This document shows, in pieces, positions 33,141 to 45,357 of a stretch of 64,000 nucleotides of DNA. The notes under the pieces are model-generated. The model was not told the DNA's origin. It ran no database searches and worked only from the letters and a program-made list of their open reading frames with translations. The translations under genes were made by a program, and so were the position numbers. Numbering within the stretch: the first letter of the stretch is position 1; each line of letters begins with the position of its first letter. Source of the stretch: Aotearoamyces nothofagi (taxonomy: Eukaryota > Ascomycota > Leotiomycetes > Leotiales > Tympanidaceae); contig JADDTR010000003.1 of NCBI GenBank assembly GCA_015345905.1, positions 620,001-684,000 of the forward strand, given 5' to 3'.

Positions 33141-34609
33141 CTGCCCTCTCCTGCCATCTCATGCCCACTCCCTCCACTTTTGGCACTTGCAAGATAATTA
33201 CGTGTCTCCACCGTCGGCACTGGTGATGCAGCGTGGTTCAATCCAGCCCTCGAACCCATCATGGCCTGCGTGGCTACGGCCTGCCACGCGTGTAGCGCCT
33301 CCTACGTGAACTGCACGTAGGTATCCTGGCATTGTCACGGACCGCTCTGCCATCGTTCGGGCATCTTCCCGCCGCAGGTGGCTATGCTATCGCTCTTGAG
33401 AGCTCCCGAGCGAGTCTGACTTCGTCTCCGCCTCCCATGATTTATGGTGGGAGCGCTATCCAAAAAAAGAAACAATTTCCATTCATTGATCTAGCTGGCG
33501 GACATCGGCTGCGAGCATTTCATATCACAGCGCGTTTCGAGCAATAGCATTCTCGATCCGATTTGGTAGTGGCGGATTAGCAGGCACTGACTACCTAAGG
33601 TAGCTATGGGAGGGTTCCTGACAATCCAGTATCAACAGGTATCCGATAAGCTCGTAGAAACTGCGGAAGATTGTAGAGCGCGGTGACATGACATGAATCG
33701 TCGCTCCACATACTCTTCCTCAACATCCGTACTGAAACGGCAAAAACTGCAGCACAGGAAACCCTTGACAAAGACAGACTGAACAAGTAAAGCTTGACAG
33801 TGCATAGAGATCATCCCAAGGCCCGAAGCTCAGTGACATTCAATCCCGCTAACGGAAGGGGGGAGGCCTTGATAGTTGACAGAGGAATGATATACGCGGC
33901 GGATACTAGCCCGACGACGACGATATAAGAAAGCTTGCCATCCTCCACACTCAGTCCTCCTTCACATACTATCGACCATTGTATATTGTGTTATATATCC
34001 TCCATCTGGAGCTTCTCCCAAACCAGACTTACCAGCTCCCGCCAGTCTCATCAAGGGACATCTCGAATTTGAAAGAATCGCCACAGTTTATTCGTCCGCT
34101 ATCCGCTATTGAAATCTGCGCTGTAAGTAGCTATGTCTTTGATCAAGATTCGCTTTCTGCCCGGACATTTTCACAAACAAATTCTCGACGGGACATCCCC
34201 GATAAGGGGAGAAAGAAAGTGACGCAGAGCTGTGGTTTCACTTCTCCTAGTCGCGTGTGGAAATATTGGAACGAGCCAACTCGATGAGAAATTCACTTAA
34301 CAAGCACGGGACTCCTGAGCCCCCAATTTTTCTTCAAATTCACTTCTCAAGAAATCCAACCAACACGAACAAATAAAAATCCCCGAGCAATATTTCTCTG
34401 AACACAACACTCGGCTTGTTCTTCACCATCCAATACCCGTTTTCTTTCCCCCGATCGAACACTCCCACGTTATTGTTGAGATAGCCATTATCAACACGCG
34501 AGCTCTCTTCTATATCACTCCACATACCCATCCACTGACGTTCTGTCATTCAAAGATTTAATAACTCGGCCAAGATACATTCGAGCACCGTTAATTCCAG
34601 TCAATCAAT

Positions 34610-35977
34610 ATGACAACGATTGATATTCACCCTGGTTTGCCCACCGGACCCGTTGACACTGGTATCAACTACAATGTTGGCTCTGCCATTACCGGCAGCT
34701 TGAAGCGTTCGTTCGCAAGTTTTGATGCTGAAGCTGACGACATTCACCATGACATCAATGGCTGCAACTTCGTCCGTTTCAACCCTGACAAGCACCTGGC
34801 AGTCGAAGAGCCAACGACGGTCCACACAATGGAAGAAATCGGAATACCTTCCACAGAGGGTGTATCGCCAAATGCTGTCTCCGAGCCATTCCACCTCTTT
34901 ACCGAAGAAGCTGTGAACATTATGAGAGCTGAAGTGCTTGCCGACAAAATCCAGGAAAACTTCACTTTTTCCTCAGATATTGCTCCGAAGCAAATCCGTG
35001 GCTATTCTCCCACGTAAGTCACCACACCCTTTCCTCGCCAATGGTATTTGATGAAGTTGCTGTTTTGGCGATCGACCTGCTCCAATCTTCAGCTTGCTTC
35101 GTGACTAGCATGTTGCCGTACAAATTCCGAGGAGAGATATTAATCATTTATATGTGAACCAAGCTAACCATTCCTCAGACATTGCAAGTTCATTTATGAA
35201 GCCTGGAAGCATCCAAGAACTCTTGCCATTATCTCCAAGCTAGCAGGTGTCGACCTTGTTCCCGCCATCGATTACGAGATCGGTCACGTCAACATTTCTG
35301 TTCCTGGAGCTATCAAAGAGCATGATAGTGGTGTCATGGTTGCGGAGGATGATAATAAACCCGTCGTTGGCTGGCATAGGGATAGTTACCCATTTGTCTG
35401 CGTCCTCATGATGAGTGACACGACTGGTATGATCGGTGGAGAAACAGCCTTGAAGACTGGGTTTGGAGACATTAGGAAGGTTCGGGGTCCGACAAAGGTA
35501 AGCCTGCGACCGAACTCTGTACTGCATGGTCGACCAATTCTAATGATTTATAAGGGCTGTGCTGCGATCCTTCAGGGAAGATACATTGAACACCAGGCCT
35601 TGCGAGCTTTCGGTGGCCAGGAACGCATTACAATGGTCACTTCCTTCCGACCTCGCTCTCCATTTGTCAAAGATGACACTGTCCTGAATACCGTTCGTCC
35701 TATCTCCAACCTTTCAGACCTCTACGGCCAGGTTGCGGAATACCAGCTGGAGAATACAGAGGCACGTCTTCGACGAACTTTGAAGGTCATCCGCGAGTCG
35801 AGCAAGCTTGGTTCAACTAATGTCAAGGCCATCAAGGACTTCCTTGACTTTGAGATCAAAGCCCTTACCCACCTCAGCAATGAAATCGTTGAGGAGGATA
35901 AAGTTGTTAAAGGCCTTGTAGCAGACGTCTGTGCAGCCGATCGTCCTGTTTACAATAACACTGGAAAGACCGTCTGA
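34610..35977 (+). CDS. Putative Fe(II)/2-oxoglutarate-dependent oxygenase-like protein
   Basis: Three exons: 34610-35013, 35179-35497, 35555-35977, giving 381 residues. The joins read SPTHCKFIYEAWKHP and GPTKGCAAILQGRYIEHQ. A WHRDSYPFVCVLMMSD segment carries a His-x-Asp pair (His201, Asp203). About 50 residues later EHQALR supplies a candidate third metal ligand, His254, followed by ERITMVTSFRPR with an Arg that could bind 2-oxoglutarate. This spacing and the double-stranded beta-helix-like pattern suggest a non-haem iron dioxygenase fold. I know similar proteins in many filamentous ascomycetes, often near secondary-metabolite or nitrogen genes, but none with a proven reaction that I can name. 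The C-terminal third (about 275-370) is a charged helical extension. Confidence 0.75.
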
Positions 35978-37158
35978 GTCGAAATGACCAACAGGCAATG
36001 ATGTTCCCATGAGTTGACGAATTTTCTTTTCTGTTTCCTAAGCAGCTCCTGGATATTGAAGAGCTTTCTGGCCACTCATTCTGGGCCATCTTGGCACGTA
36101 GAGGCTGCTTAGGGCCATTTACAACCATCTCTATGGTCTTCGAGAACACTCGGAACGAATTTCTTGATTCCGTTTGCAAGCGGGTTAGGAGGAGATGGCT
36201 CCTATTTCGACAGGTTGCGAATAGAGAATTTAGTTTCGGGGGTGTAGTAAATTGCCCATAATAATAATTCAACCATTGACCGAGTGTCATAACCTTTTCT
36301 ACTGTGGATTATGATGTGCGACATATTTGTCACTTAAGTGTCTGAGGTTGAATGTGCTTGTTCAGAGCGAAAAATGGGGTGAGGTGATGCGCTGCGCTGC
36401 GCTGGCCCGCGACTGTGGGAGTCATCCAAGAGCAGCCACGTTGCACAACTCCGCACAGGGGGCTTCTCCCCTGGGAAATAGTAAAAATGCGTCACAGTAA
36501 GGAATAGACAATGGGAAATCAGAGTATGATATATATACGTACATGATTGCTCCGCGGTGAAATAGGGAGTCTCTTTTCCCCGACTATCGAGTAAGAGCCT
36601 GCGGCCTTAGGTCCGAGGCATCAATAAACGGCAGTAGGTATCCAAGAACTTTTCATCTATATACGCGTAGATAAGTGATGAATATTATAGAGTGTGATTG
36701 AGAGGAGAATTTCGAGTCAACGGCAGCGACGTCGGTTCCTACCTTACGATTGCGTTGGGTATCCAGCCAGGCACGTGCTAGGCAGGTACATGTACACACA
36801 TACCGGTTTTAGTGGGGATTTAGCTTATTGCAGTAGATTCGGCAAGCGCAGCACAGGGCAACGTCCGTCCCGCCGCTACTACTTCTCTCAAGTACTATAT
36901 CGATTAGATACTTAATCAAGCATGCGATACGCATCCATCCATTCAATCTTGCATTACCAATCGGAACTTGCAACGAGGTAGTGAGGGTGGACTTACGTGT
37001 GAACGTGGTTTAGGCACTGGCGTGGACTTTGCGGCTCAGGGAAGCCCTCAAACTGAGTGGTTCGCTACCCTCTCATCATCAGCCTCACGTTACAAACCCA
37101 AAACGACGCCCGATCTGCCAAGTTTTTCTGCCCTGCCAACGCAATACTGCAAACACAC
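35978..37158. other. Intergenic region oxygenase / RING protein
   Basis: Nothing recognised in about 1.2 kb. Open frames at 35907-36290 (-) and 36694-36915 (+) have no motif. Confidence 0.5.
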
Positions 37159-39300
37159 ATGGCCCCAGCAAACGTTTCTGCTAGACAGACGATGGGAGGC
37201 AGAACTTCACCTCGAAAGACTGTGATCAAAGCAAGTGAGCTCGAACTTACTGGAGCCATGAGTGCGGTAGTGTCCTCCAGTATGGTGAAGACTGGAACAG
37301 AGGTGAGTGTCACAGTTATTTTGACTCTGTATGAACACGTACCGGTACCCCCAAGTCCTGTGAGACGTGTCGTTGAATATTGACGGCACAGTATCCACGG
37401 ATTTCGTGCATACAAAATCGCTACTGCATATATGGTTGCTGACGTGGTCTTCAAGCTCGCCGATACCCTCAAGAACGACCTGCATAACATCCGAAGCTTA
37501 GTCACTTGTACAATATGCGACCAACTACTCTATGAACCGTGGACGCTGGCATGCGGACACACATACTGCTACAGCTGCCTCTGTAGCTGGTTTCTACCGA
37601 ATAAGCGTAAAAAGACATGTCCAGACTGTCGCAATCGGGTCAAGCAGATGCCGGCTCCAGCTTTTCTTATCAAGCAAATGGTGGAAATTTTTGTCAACAG
37701 GGTTGAACTTCTGCCAATTGATGAGACTGCGGAGCAGCATCACCAACGGCGGAAAGAAGAGAACGACATTGTGGAAGCAGACAGATCTGGGGACAGTGGG
37801 CTATTCAAAGGATGCTTTAACAATAAATACGTAGGAACATTACGCTTTAACGAGGAAGACCACTGCTGGACATGTACAGCATGTGGCCACGAATACGAAG
37901 GGGGTGCAGCATGTGTAAATTGCGAACAGGACTTCGAGGGGGAAGAAGAAGACATACACCTTAACTTCAGCGATGCAGATTCTATGGACTCGCTTGATCG
38001 GTTCGAAATGGACCGAGAAGCTGCAGCTGGCCTAGATGTGGACTTTGAGTTTGATGACGAAGATGTTGATGAAGATGATGATATCGATGGTTATGGACTC
38101 CACCACTGGCACGGTGGGCATACACATTTAGCTGGAGTTGAGTTTGGATTCCACTATCGCCCATCGCCGCTTTCGCAAGTCATACATGCGTCACACGGTT
38201 TAAATAGCAGGCGGAGGAGGAGAGAGCGCTCTATAAGCTCTGAAGATAGTGACGCTGAAGAGCCAACACAATCAGACCGGGAGTTTATCGAAGACGATGA
38301 GATTCAGCACTTGAACCATAGCTCTATACGCAGTCTGAGTCCCATTTCACAGGTTAGCATCGGATCTAGGCCGCCTGCTAATGTGGGAGATGGACTTGAG
38401 AGTGACGACTCCGATGAGGGAGGTGCAGTATCAAATGGCAGGCGACGACGGCGACGACAGCGCATTCCATGGGAGAGCCCATCAGTTATAACAGTTACTA
38501 GTACCGGTACTTCCGAAGCCGGTGATTCAGCAGAGGAAGCAAGAGTTCTTCAAGGATCCGGATGGAGCCCTCTTGATCACGGACATGATGATAGCGAATA
38601 TGGTGATCTTGAGCCTTTCATGATGCAGACCAACGTTGAAGATAGTGACACTGACACAATTGGCCACCAAGCATCCGATGATGAAGATGACGACAGATAC
38701 CGAGAGAATGAGTCGGCTACTCCTCGCATAGCATCCCCATATCATGGCCATTCCAGACCTCGAGAGCAGTCTCTATCAACAGACGGATATGGTGAAATTG
38801 ATGATTACGATTCGGAGCGAGATGGAGAAAGCGTTGTGGACATGGAAGGGGATGTTGAGATGAGCGTTTCTCCTACGACATCTGGAGCGTCAAGCGAGAC
38901 AGGTAACAGATCAGTAGAAGTACTCGGAGCCACCAACACAATCCATGGAATTGATGAGGACTCCTCTGATAGTTCCATTCGACCCGCTGCCCGACCACGA
39001 CGCCCACGCCGAGTGAGTCGGCAGTCTCAAGCCCCCGAATACAATCCGCGAATAAGCATGATGTTTGCCCAACATCAATCAACATTGAGAGATGTGACCG
39101 CCCGTCAAAGTCCCTATCACGAGGATTGGACTAATTATCATCGGGTGGAAACGGCCTCAAGATCACGAACAGCTACATATTATCGTACTTTGTCACCACC
39201 TAATCGGACTCCGTCAAGTATCATACAGCCTCCAACTACTTTGTTGGTGCCAGCAAGGCCAGGCAGGGTTCAGAGACAGTATCGGAGGTTCAATAACTAA
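37159..39300 (+). CDS. RING-finger protein, probable E3 ubiquitin ligase
   Basis: Two exons: 37159-37302 and 37456-39300, giving 662 residues. I join them because the donor GTGAGT after TGTE and the acceptor TTCAAG, with branch site GCTGAC just before it, put LADTLKNDLHNIRSLVTC in frame. Using the internal ATG at 37432 instead would make a slightly shorter protein. A C3HC4 RING is clear: Cys66, Cys69, Cys81, His83, Cys86, Cys89, Cys103, Cys106. About 85 residues later a CTACGHEYEGGAACVNC segment forms a second possible zinc knuckle. The remaining 430 residues are acidic, serine-rich and disordered, with basic patches (RRRRERS, GRRRRRRQR) that could be nuclear localisation signals. It likely ubiquitinates a nuclear substrate, but none can be named. 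Confidence 0.83.
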
Positions 39301-40606
39301 GGGCTTTTAATTGGCGTTGAACTGGGCGGCGTAGCATTGGCAACCACGTCTTAAAAGGCAGGGCGGAAAGAATTCGTTACTAGTAATGTGACTATAGCAA
39401 GGAATAAAACGATTCGAGAGATGTTGCGTAACTGTGATGTGCATAAATGTGTGTTGTTTATTATTAACTATACTAAAATGATACGAGAAGGGGTCGAAAT
39501 CAGTGGCAAGACGCTTCAACAGAGTATATCTATATATGGAGGGATGAGATATTGCTGTAAGAAGTCTATGATCGAATGCAGCTAAAGCTTCTTACGGGGT
39601 GCACTTTACATATATAGAAGTCATTGCCAGTTTTGTTTTACCTCGCTGTTAGTGGTGCCGTTCTCAACTTCTCTCCCCTCAATATGCCCAATACAATGGC
39701 AGCACTTGGCAGCATCGAGCCTTCGTGCACAAAGCTTGTTAGAAAGAAATATTCGTGACTCTAAGCCGAGCTTTGTCATTTTCTAGCCTAGGAACGTTGA
39801 TCCCCGGTCTTGTTTTACAGCAGCACAAGACAGGCCCAGGTCATTGGGCAAGGCTCGAAGCGACCATATCGACGTGATCGTCGGAGTTCCTGGTCTACCT
39901 CGCCTGGCACTAGGGAGTAGTATATCTAGAAGTCTGGGCGACACCGATCTATAATCTCTCGCCTATAGTCTGGAATCTCTACCTCATCCCATCTTCACTC
40001 TCTGTCCAGATACCAAGTGCTTGGGTCGGTCGTGCGTCCAACGATCCTCGAGTGCCGACGGTCGGCTCAGCATGGTCTGATAGAGCAAGTCGCTGGTAGC
40101 GCCAGTGCAACTGCCACGAAATACCGCAACGGCGTCCCAAGGACTCGGCGCCTGGACGTCACGGGCGTTGATTGGGCGCTATGAAACGTCCAACTGCTGA
40201 TAAGGAGGGCTTATCATCGATCATTGCTACAAACACCAAAAACCTTAAGATAAGGCAGGCCAGAGACGTCGAGTTTATACTGATTTCGGATCTCCGCCAT
40301 GTACATCTTGTTGGCCGAGATAAGAGTCCGACAGCCGGTTGATTGCAGGCGCTATCACGCCCTGTCTCTGGCAGTATTGTATTACAGTACCGTCCGGTAT
40401 TGTTTATGTCGTGCTTACCAGATCCTACCTAAGTTCTTGTCCGAGCCTATCAGTCTCCGTGTCTCTTTCTATACCTCCCTCGTCTCTTCGGAGGCAGCCT
40501 GTTTAGTTTCCTATATATTCTTATGACCCCCAGCAAGATCATTTCCGTCTCTCACCCGCCTGTATCTGTGCAAGTATTGTATCTTTGTGCCTCTTAATTA
40601 GACGCA
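39301..40606. other. Intergenic region upstream of amino-acid transporter
   Basis: About 1.3 kb without a recognised gene. It contains the GATAAG cluster described separately. The open frames at 39388-39585 and 40299-40526 carry no motif. Confidence 0.5.
40199..40324. promoter_or_regulatory. Cluster of four GATAAG sites (nitrogen GATA-factor type)
   Basis: GATAAG on the + strand at 40199-40204, 40249-40254 and 40319-40324, and on the minus strand (CTTATC) at 40210-40215, all within 126 bp and 280-410 bp before the transporter ATG. By chance about 0.06 such hexamers would be expected. HGATAR sites bind AreA/NIT2 activators in ascomycetes, and amino-acid permease genes are classic targets, so nitrogen catabolite control is likely. 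Confidence 0.65.
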
Positions 40607-42358
40607 ATGGCCATCTTCCAGCAGGCTGTCGATGAGAAACACATCTCGACCGAGTCACCAGCACAAAGCGATGACGCTATAGGTGATGTGTTGGACCCGT
40701 TAGAGGAATTTGAAGTCTTTAAGAAGACCACTGAAGGAGTTAACTTCCGTACTGTTGGTTGGCCTCGAGCTTCAGTCATCTTCCTCAAGAGCAAGTCCTC
40801 TTTGTCATCCTTAATTGAGCCGTCTAACAGGTATCATAGTCATCTTTGCTACCGGTGTTCTTAGTATCCCAACTTCCATGTACTCGCTTGGTAAGATAGT
40901 AATGCTCAGCTGGTTTAACCCTCTTGCTAACGTTTCTACTGCGCAGGTGCTGTTGGTGGAGCTTTATCCGTCGTTGGATGGGGTGCGCTGAATACTTGTC
41001 AGTCGCAAAAGCTAGACCTGCTGATGGGTGATACTAATAGTTATTAGATACTGCTGTTATCCAAGGAGATTTCCGAAACGTGCATCCCGGATGCCACACA
41101 ATTGCTGATATGGCTTTCGTTCTCGGCGGTAAAAAGTATGGTGTTGTACTGAGAGAACTAACTGGTCTCCTCTACCTCATTGCGTAAGAGTCCTCTCACT
41201 TCTCAAAATATAATCAGTCTAACAATTATGTTAAAGCTACGTTCTCTGCTCCGGCTCCGGTATCCTGGGTGTTTCCATCGGCCTCAACGCTCTCTCCCAC
41301 CATGCAGCCTGCACTGTCTGGTGGGCTTTCCTCGCGACCGTCGTCGTCGCCGTATGTGCCAGTGTTCGCAAATTCCACTCCATAGGCTGGCTGACCTGGG
41401 CCGGATTCATCTCCATATTTCTAGCGGTATTTATCGTGGTTATTGGCGTAACTACTCGTGATCGGCCAGCCGCAGCACCACAAACGGGTGATTTCGAACT
41501 CGGATACTACGTTATTGCTCATCCGACTTTCGTAGCTGGTATGACTGCTTCAGCAACAATTTTCGTCTCATCGGCAGGAACATCGGCTTTCTTGCCAGTT
41601 ATTGCCGAGATGAGAAATCCAAAGGATTTTAGGAAGGCTCTGTATGTGTGCATGGCACTCGTCCAGGCTGCCTATTTGAGTTTCAGCCTGGTAGTCTATC
41701 GCTGGTGTGGCCAGTGGGTTGCAAGTCCATCCCTAGGGGTATGTCTCAACCTCCTATTCCTCTGCAACTGGAAAATTATAGGCCTCCTACTAATGACCAT
41801 ATAGAGCGCTGGTCAAACCATCAAGATGGTGGCCTATGGGATTGGCCTTATTGGTCTCGTTGTCAGTGCCTGTCTCTACCTACATGTCGCCGCGAAATAC
41901 CTCTTCGTACGTATCCTGCGCAACTCTCCTCACCTCCAGATTAACAGCGTCGTACACTGGGGAACCTGGCTAAGCTGCACCTTTGGACTCGCCTCTATTT
42001 CCTTTATTCTTGCCGAGGCGATTCCGATTTTCAACTATCTCCTCGCATTGACTGGGTCTATATGCTTTGCACCTCTTGCTATCATGTTCCCCGGGTGGTT
42101 TTGGCTCTATGATCACGGTAGCTGGAGGACGGCATCATTTGGAAAGAGGATTGCGTATTGGTTACACTGGGGTATGATTTTTCTAGGAGCCTTTCTGCTT
42201 GTGGCAGGGACATATGGGACTGTTCAGTTGATCAATGATGCTTATGCTTCGGGGGAAATCGGTAAGTTTGTGTTATTCGGGTTGAAGCTTTGGACTGTGC
42301 TGACTTCAGATATCTAGGCTCGGCATTTTCTTGTGCGGATAACTCGAACTCGTCATAG
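40607..42358 (+). CDS. AAAP-family amino-acid transporter (Neurospora mtr type)
   Basis: Seven exons: 40607-40790, 40840-40890, 40947-40997, 41048-41183, 41237-41738, 41805-42261, 42318-42358, giving 473 residues. A soluble N-terminus ends in KKTTEGVNFRTVGWPRAS, the hallmark of fungal mtr-like carriers, and is followed by about 11 membrane helices (FATGVLSIPTSMYSLGAVGG, WWAFLATVVVAVC, TFVAGMTASATIFVSSAGTS and others). The first intron has a GC donor (GCAAGT) and only that choice, with acceptor ATAG at 40838-40839, yields FLKIIFATGVLSIP. The protein should import neutral or aromatic amino acids through the plasma membrane with protons. The four upstream GATAAG sites fit nitrogen control. The last exon is 13 codons and Ser-rich. 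Confidence 0.93.
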
Positions 42359-43351
42359 ATGATATAAAATGAAACTAGTTAGATCGTTAGACTATAGAAG
42401 AGGTTGGTTATCAGGTTACTCCTCGAGTATCGAGTGCATACACGCTCAGATTGCTCTTTGACTATAATAGAGTACGACTACAGATATGCTATCCGTCCCA
42501 GCTCCAACTTGCCCGGTGTTGTGGTATTCAGACACGTTCTACTGTCGTATAATGGTAAACCCGTCCGAGATAGTTTCACAAAGTGATCTAGCATGTAGAT
42601 AAATATACCTGACATCGGCAGCCGAAGTAGGGATACGTCCAAGAGGCGAGGAACTTACAGCAAGCACGTGCCCACCCAAACAGCTGATGTCTGTATCACG
42701 GAAGAGAGGAAACGGGCTAATCCTCTGCTCTTTCGCTCTTCGCTTTCTGCTCTTCGGAGTTTGGAGATACTGCTCTTTGGTCCGACGGCAGCGAGGGGGC
42801 CCCGATTGGGAGAGCGCGCAACGCTAGTACAGACAGGATATAACATCTAGCTGTTTCAAGCTGGCGATGCCGCCAGTCTCGTTAAGTCATCTGCGGGGTT
42901 CGCGCTGCGCGCTGCGCTAACCCCGAGCTTTTCTGATATCTGGATTGCTAGCGCTGGACCGGACACACGATACATGCTGCTGACATGATGCTGTAAGCAA
43001 TGGCATCATAGCGGGAATGCGAGATGATGGCGACGGCGACGATGCCAGGACCAAGTTGGCTCGGGGAATAGGCTGCGGCTCCGGAGTTTAGAGAGCTCGG
43101 GGGCGAGGTAAGGGATAGTTGGTTCCTCATATATACTCCCTCGTGTCTAGTACAATCATATCCTTCTCTATCCTCTAACAGTTCCAATCGACTACAAGCA
43201 AGCAACTAAAAGGTTTATCTTCCTTTTCTTCCTCTTATTTTTGTTATTTATCGACAAGAGCTTTGTGATCCGGCATATCTTCTTATAGAACAGACTCCAG
43301 ACACTAGCAAAAGCCTCCTGCTGCACGACAGAGATCAAGCGCCGTTCCACC
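42359..43351. other. Intergenic, promoter of medium-chain reductase
   Basis: No gene recognised in about 1 kb. A GCGCTGCGC palindromic cluster lies at 42900-42918. Open frames on both strands lack motifs. Confidence 0.45.
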
Positions 43352-44371
43352 ATGGCCTCCAATACCGCTGCTTGGCTGACAGCTCCGAGAAGTAGCCCTT
43401 TCGAAGTCAAGCCCGCTCCTCTCTGGGCTCCTGCAGAAAACGAGATTCTCGTTCGGAATCATGCCGTCGCCATCAACCCCGTCGATGGCAGCATTCAGTC
43501 TCTAGCCTGGTGGCCGCTCGACTACCCTACCATCATCGGGCATGACGTAGCGGGTGTGGTTGTAGCCGTCGGGCCCAATGTCACACGGTTCAAAACAGGA
43601 GACCGTGTGCTCGGCCACGCGGTTGGCATGGCATCGAAGCGGGACCAGGATAATGCGTTCCAAGCTTACACCATCGTGCAGACGAACATGGCCTCTGAAA
43701 TCCCTGATAGTATCTCATTCGAAAGCGCAGCAGTCATTCCATTGGGATATTCGACAGCTGCATCGGGACTCTTCCAAGATGCCTTTCTGAAGTTGCAGCT
43801 CCCTACTGAGCCTCGACAAAAGCCAACCGGAAAGACGCTTTTGATCTGGGGTGGTGCATCAAGTGTGGGGAGCAACGCGATTCAACTCGCCGTTGCAGCC
43901 GGCTATGAAGTCATTACCACCGCATCTCCAAGGAACTTCGAGTACGTGAAGAAGCTTGGCGCCACCCAGGTGTTCGACTACAATAGTTCCACCGTCGGCG
44001 CCGACCTGCTGGATGTTTTTAAGGGAAAGACGATTGCAGGAGCACTAGATTGCATTGGGCCCCCGGCCACGGGGATTTGTGTTGACATCGTGCACAAGTC
44101 CAACGGGAACAAGTTTGTATCAACAGCAAAACCAGGGTTCCCAGATCCACCACAGGGCGTGAGGATTAAGTCCATCTTCGGGACGGCGATTAAGGATAAC
44201 GAAGTTGGGAAGGCGGTCTACGAAGACTTTTTGCCCAAGGCTTTGAAGGCAGGAACATTCGTTCCGGCACCTGAGCCTCTGGTTGCCGGGAAGGGACTGG
44301 AGAGTGTGCAATTAGCGGTCGACCTTCAACGAAAGGGGGTGTCTGCAAGGAAGGTAGTAGTGTCACTATGA
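43352..44371 (+). CDS. Medium-chain dehydrogenase/reductase (quinone/enoyl reductase type)
   Basis: A single exon of 339 residues, with start context ACCATGG. The N-terminal GroES-like domain has NEILVRNHAVAINPVDGSIQ and IIGHDVAGVVVAVG, and the Rossmann part has LLIWGGASSVGSNAIQLAV for NADPH, followed by a GATQVFDYNSS segment. The cysteines and histidines of zinc-dependent alcohol dehydrogenases are absent, so it belongs to the zinc-free enoyl-reductase/quinone-oxidoreductase branch, close to the trans-acting enoyl reductases found in polyketide clusters. No polyketide synthase lies nearby. It likely reduces an alpha,beta-unsaturated carbonyl with NADPH; the substrate is unknown. The GC-rich, intron-less coding sequence differs from its neighbours and could reflect a younger or duplicated gene. 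Confidence 0.9.
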   Translation: MASNTAAWLTAPRSSPFEVKPAPLWAPAENEILVRNHAVAINPVDGSIQSLAWWPLDYPTIIGHDVAGVVVAVGPNVTRFKTGDRVLGHAVGMASKRDQDNAFQAYTIVQTNMASEIPDSISFESAAVIPLGYSTAASGLFQDAFLKLQLPTEPRQKPTGKTLLIWGGASSVGSNAIQLAVAAGYEVITTASPRNFEYVKKLGATQVFDYNSSTVGADLLDVFKGKTIAGALDCIGPPATGICVDIVHKSNGNKFVSTAKPGFPDPPQGVRIKSIFGTAIKDNEVGKAVYEDFLPKALKAGTFVPAPEPLVAGKGLESVQLAVDLQRKGVSARKVVVSL

Positions 44372-45357
44372 TTTATTAGAGTCAAAGACATTCCTAGAGA
44401 TAGTCATATTATAATTCACATTCCTTCAATAAGTATATGCTCTCGATCAATTCATATACAGAAGAGGAAGAACAAGGTTGGTTGCAAATAGACCGGAGGG
44501 CAGTGTCTATGTTCAACTCGCTTGTAGATACTTCGCTGTTTAGAAATCGATTGAAGAGAGAAGTAGCGTACTTGTAGACCCAATAGCACTAAACTTGGTG
44601 ATGTTCATGTTGCCGGAGTTTGACTTGAGTTCATTGGGCACAGTTACCTAGTGTTCGGTGTAGGAGTTCATGTTGGAGAGATGCGTGCCTGACCCACCAC
44701 CTAAATATTACCTGTATATGTAAATGGCAGGAAATTAACAGGTCAGCTACTACTGTGATAGTTAGATTCCTTGCCTTCGTGATCTGGGTTCTGGGTTTCC
44801 ATTGTTCGGCGCGAAATGAACGAGCAAGGCCTCCCCATCGACCACCCATGCCAGCTTGATGTGTCAGCTAGATAGTCAAACGGCCCAGGACGCTGACAGC
44901 TTGAGTTGAAGGGAAATAGGACAAAGGAGTGGCAAAGTGCGTGGCAGGTGTCACGGGGTATTTGAGGCAATATCTACCATATTTGTGATATTTATGACAA
45001 GGTAGGTAATCATTAATTGCGGGAGGGTTCGCTTTCGCGCGCTTATCGGTCGATTGTCACTATTCCAGGATAATAGCGCCTCGAGCGGACTTATACACAT
45101 CGAGACCGCGGTCAGCATATCTTGCCTGTATATTTGTAGTCTTACAATTCCGTAAGCACAAGATCAGTTATGCTATATTATCTTAAAAGCTAGCTACTTT
45201 ATTCCCACTGTTGAAGCGGTTAATGCGAAAAACTAGCATAATGACCTTTTTATTGCCTTGATCTAGAATCTCGTGAACCTTTGCAATACTTAGTTTATAG
45301 CTCCTGACTTCTAAGAAGCCCGATTTTCTAGATCCGTCTCCACGCTCCGGCAAAAAG
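44372..45357. other. Intergenic region MDR / SDR
   Basis: Nothing recognised in about 1 kb. Open frames at 44631-44970 (-) are chance. Confidence 0.5.

Larger units (their letters stand above)
31475..34609. other. Long intergenic region with short tandem repeats
   Basis: About 3.1 kb with no recognised gene. The first 120 bp is the COX23 promoter. It holds a GCTTGCA heptamer array (32074-32104), GACTGGGNGACTGGG and GGAGCACAAGAC repeats (32760-32825), and an ACCCATTTC array (33111-33140). The last 600 bp is probably the leader of the oxygenase gene. Open frames on both strands are short and motif-free. Confidence 0.5.

Noticed and set aside
43192-43410. Minus-strand frame over the MDR start
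   Set aside because: Overlaps the MDR promoter and ATG, composition-driven.
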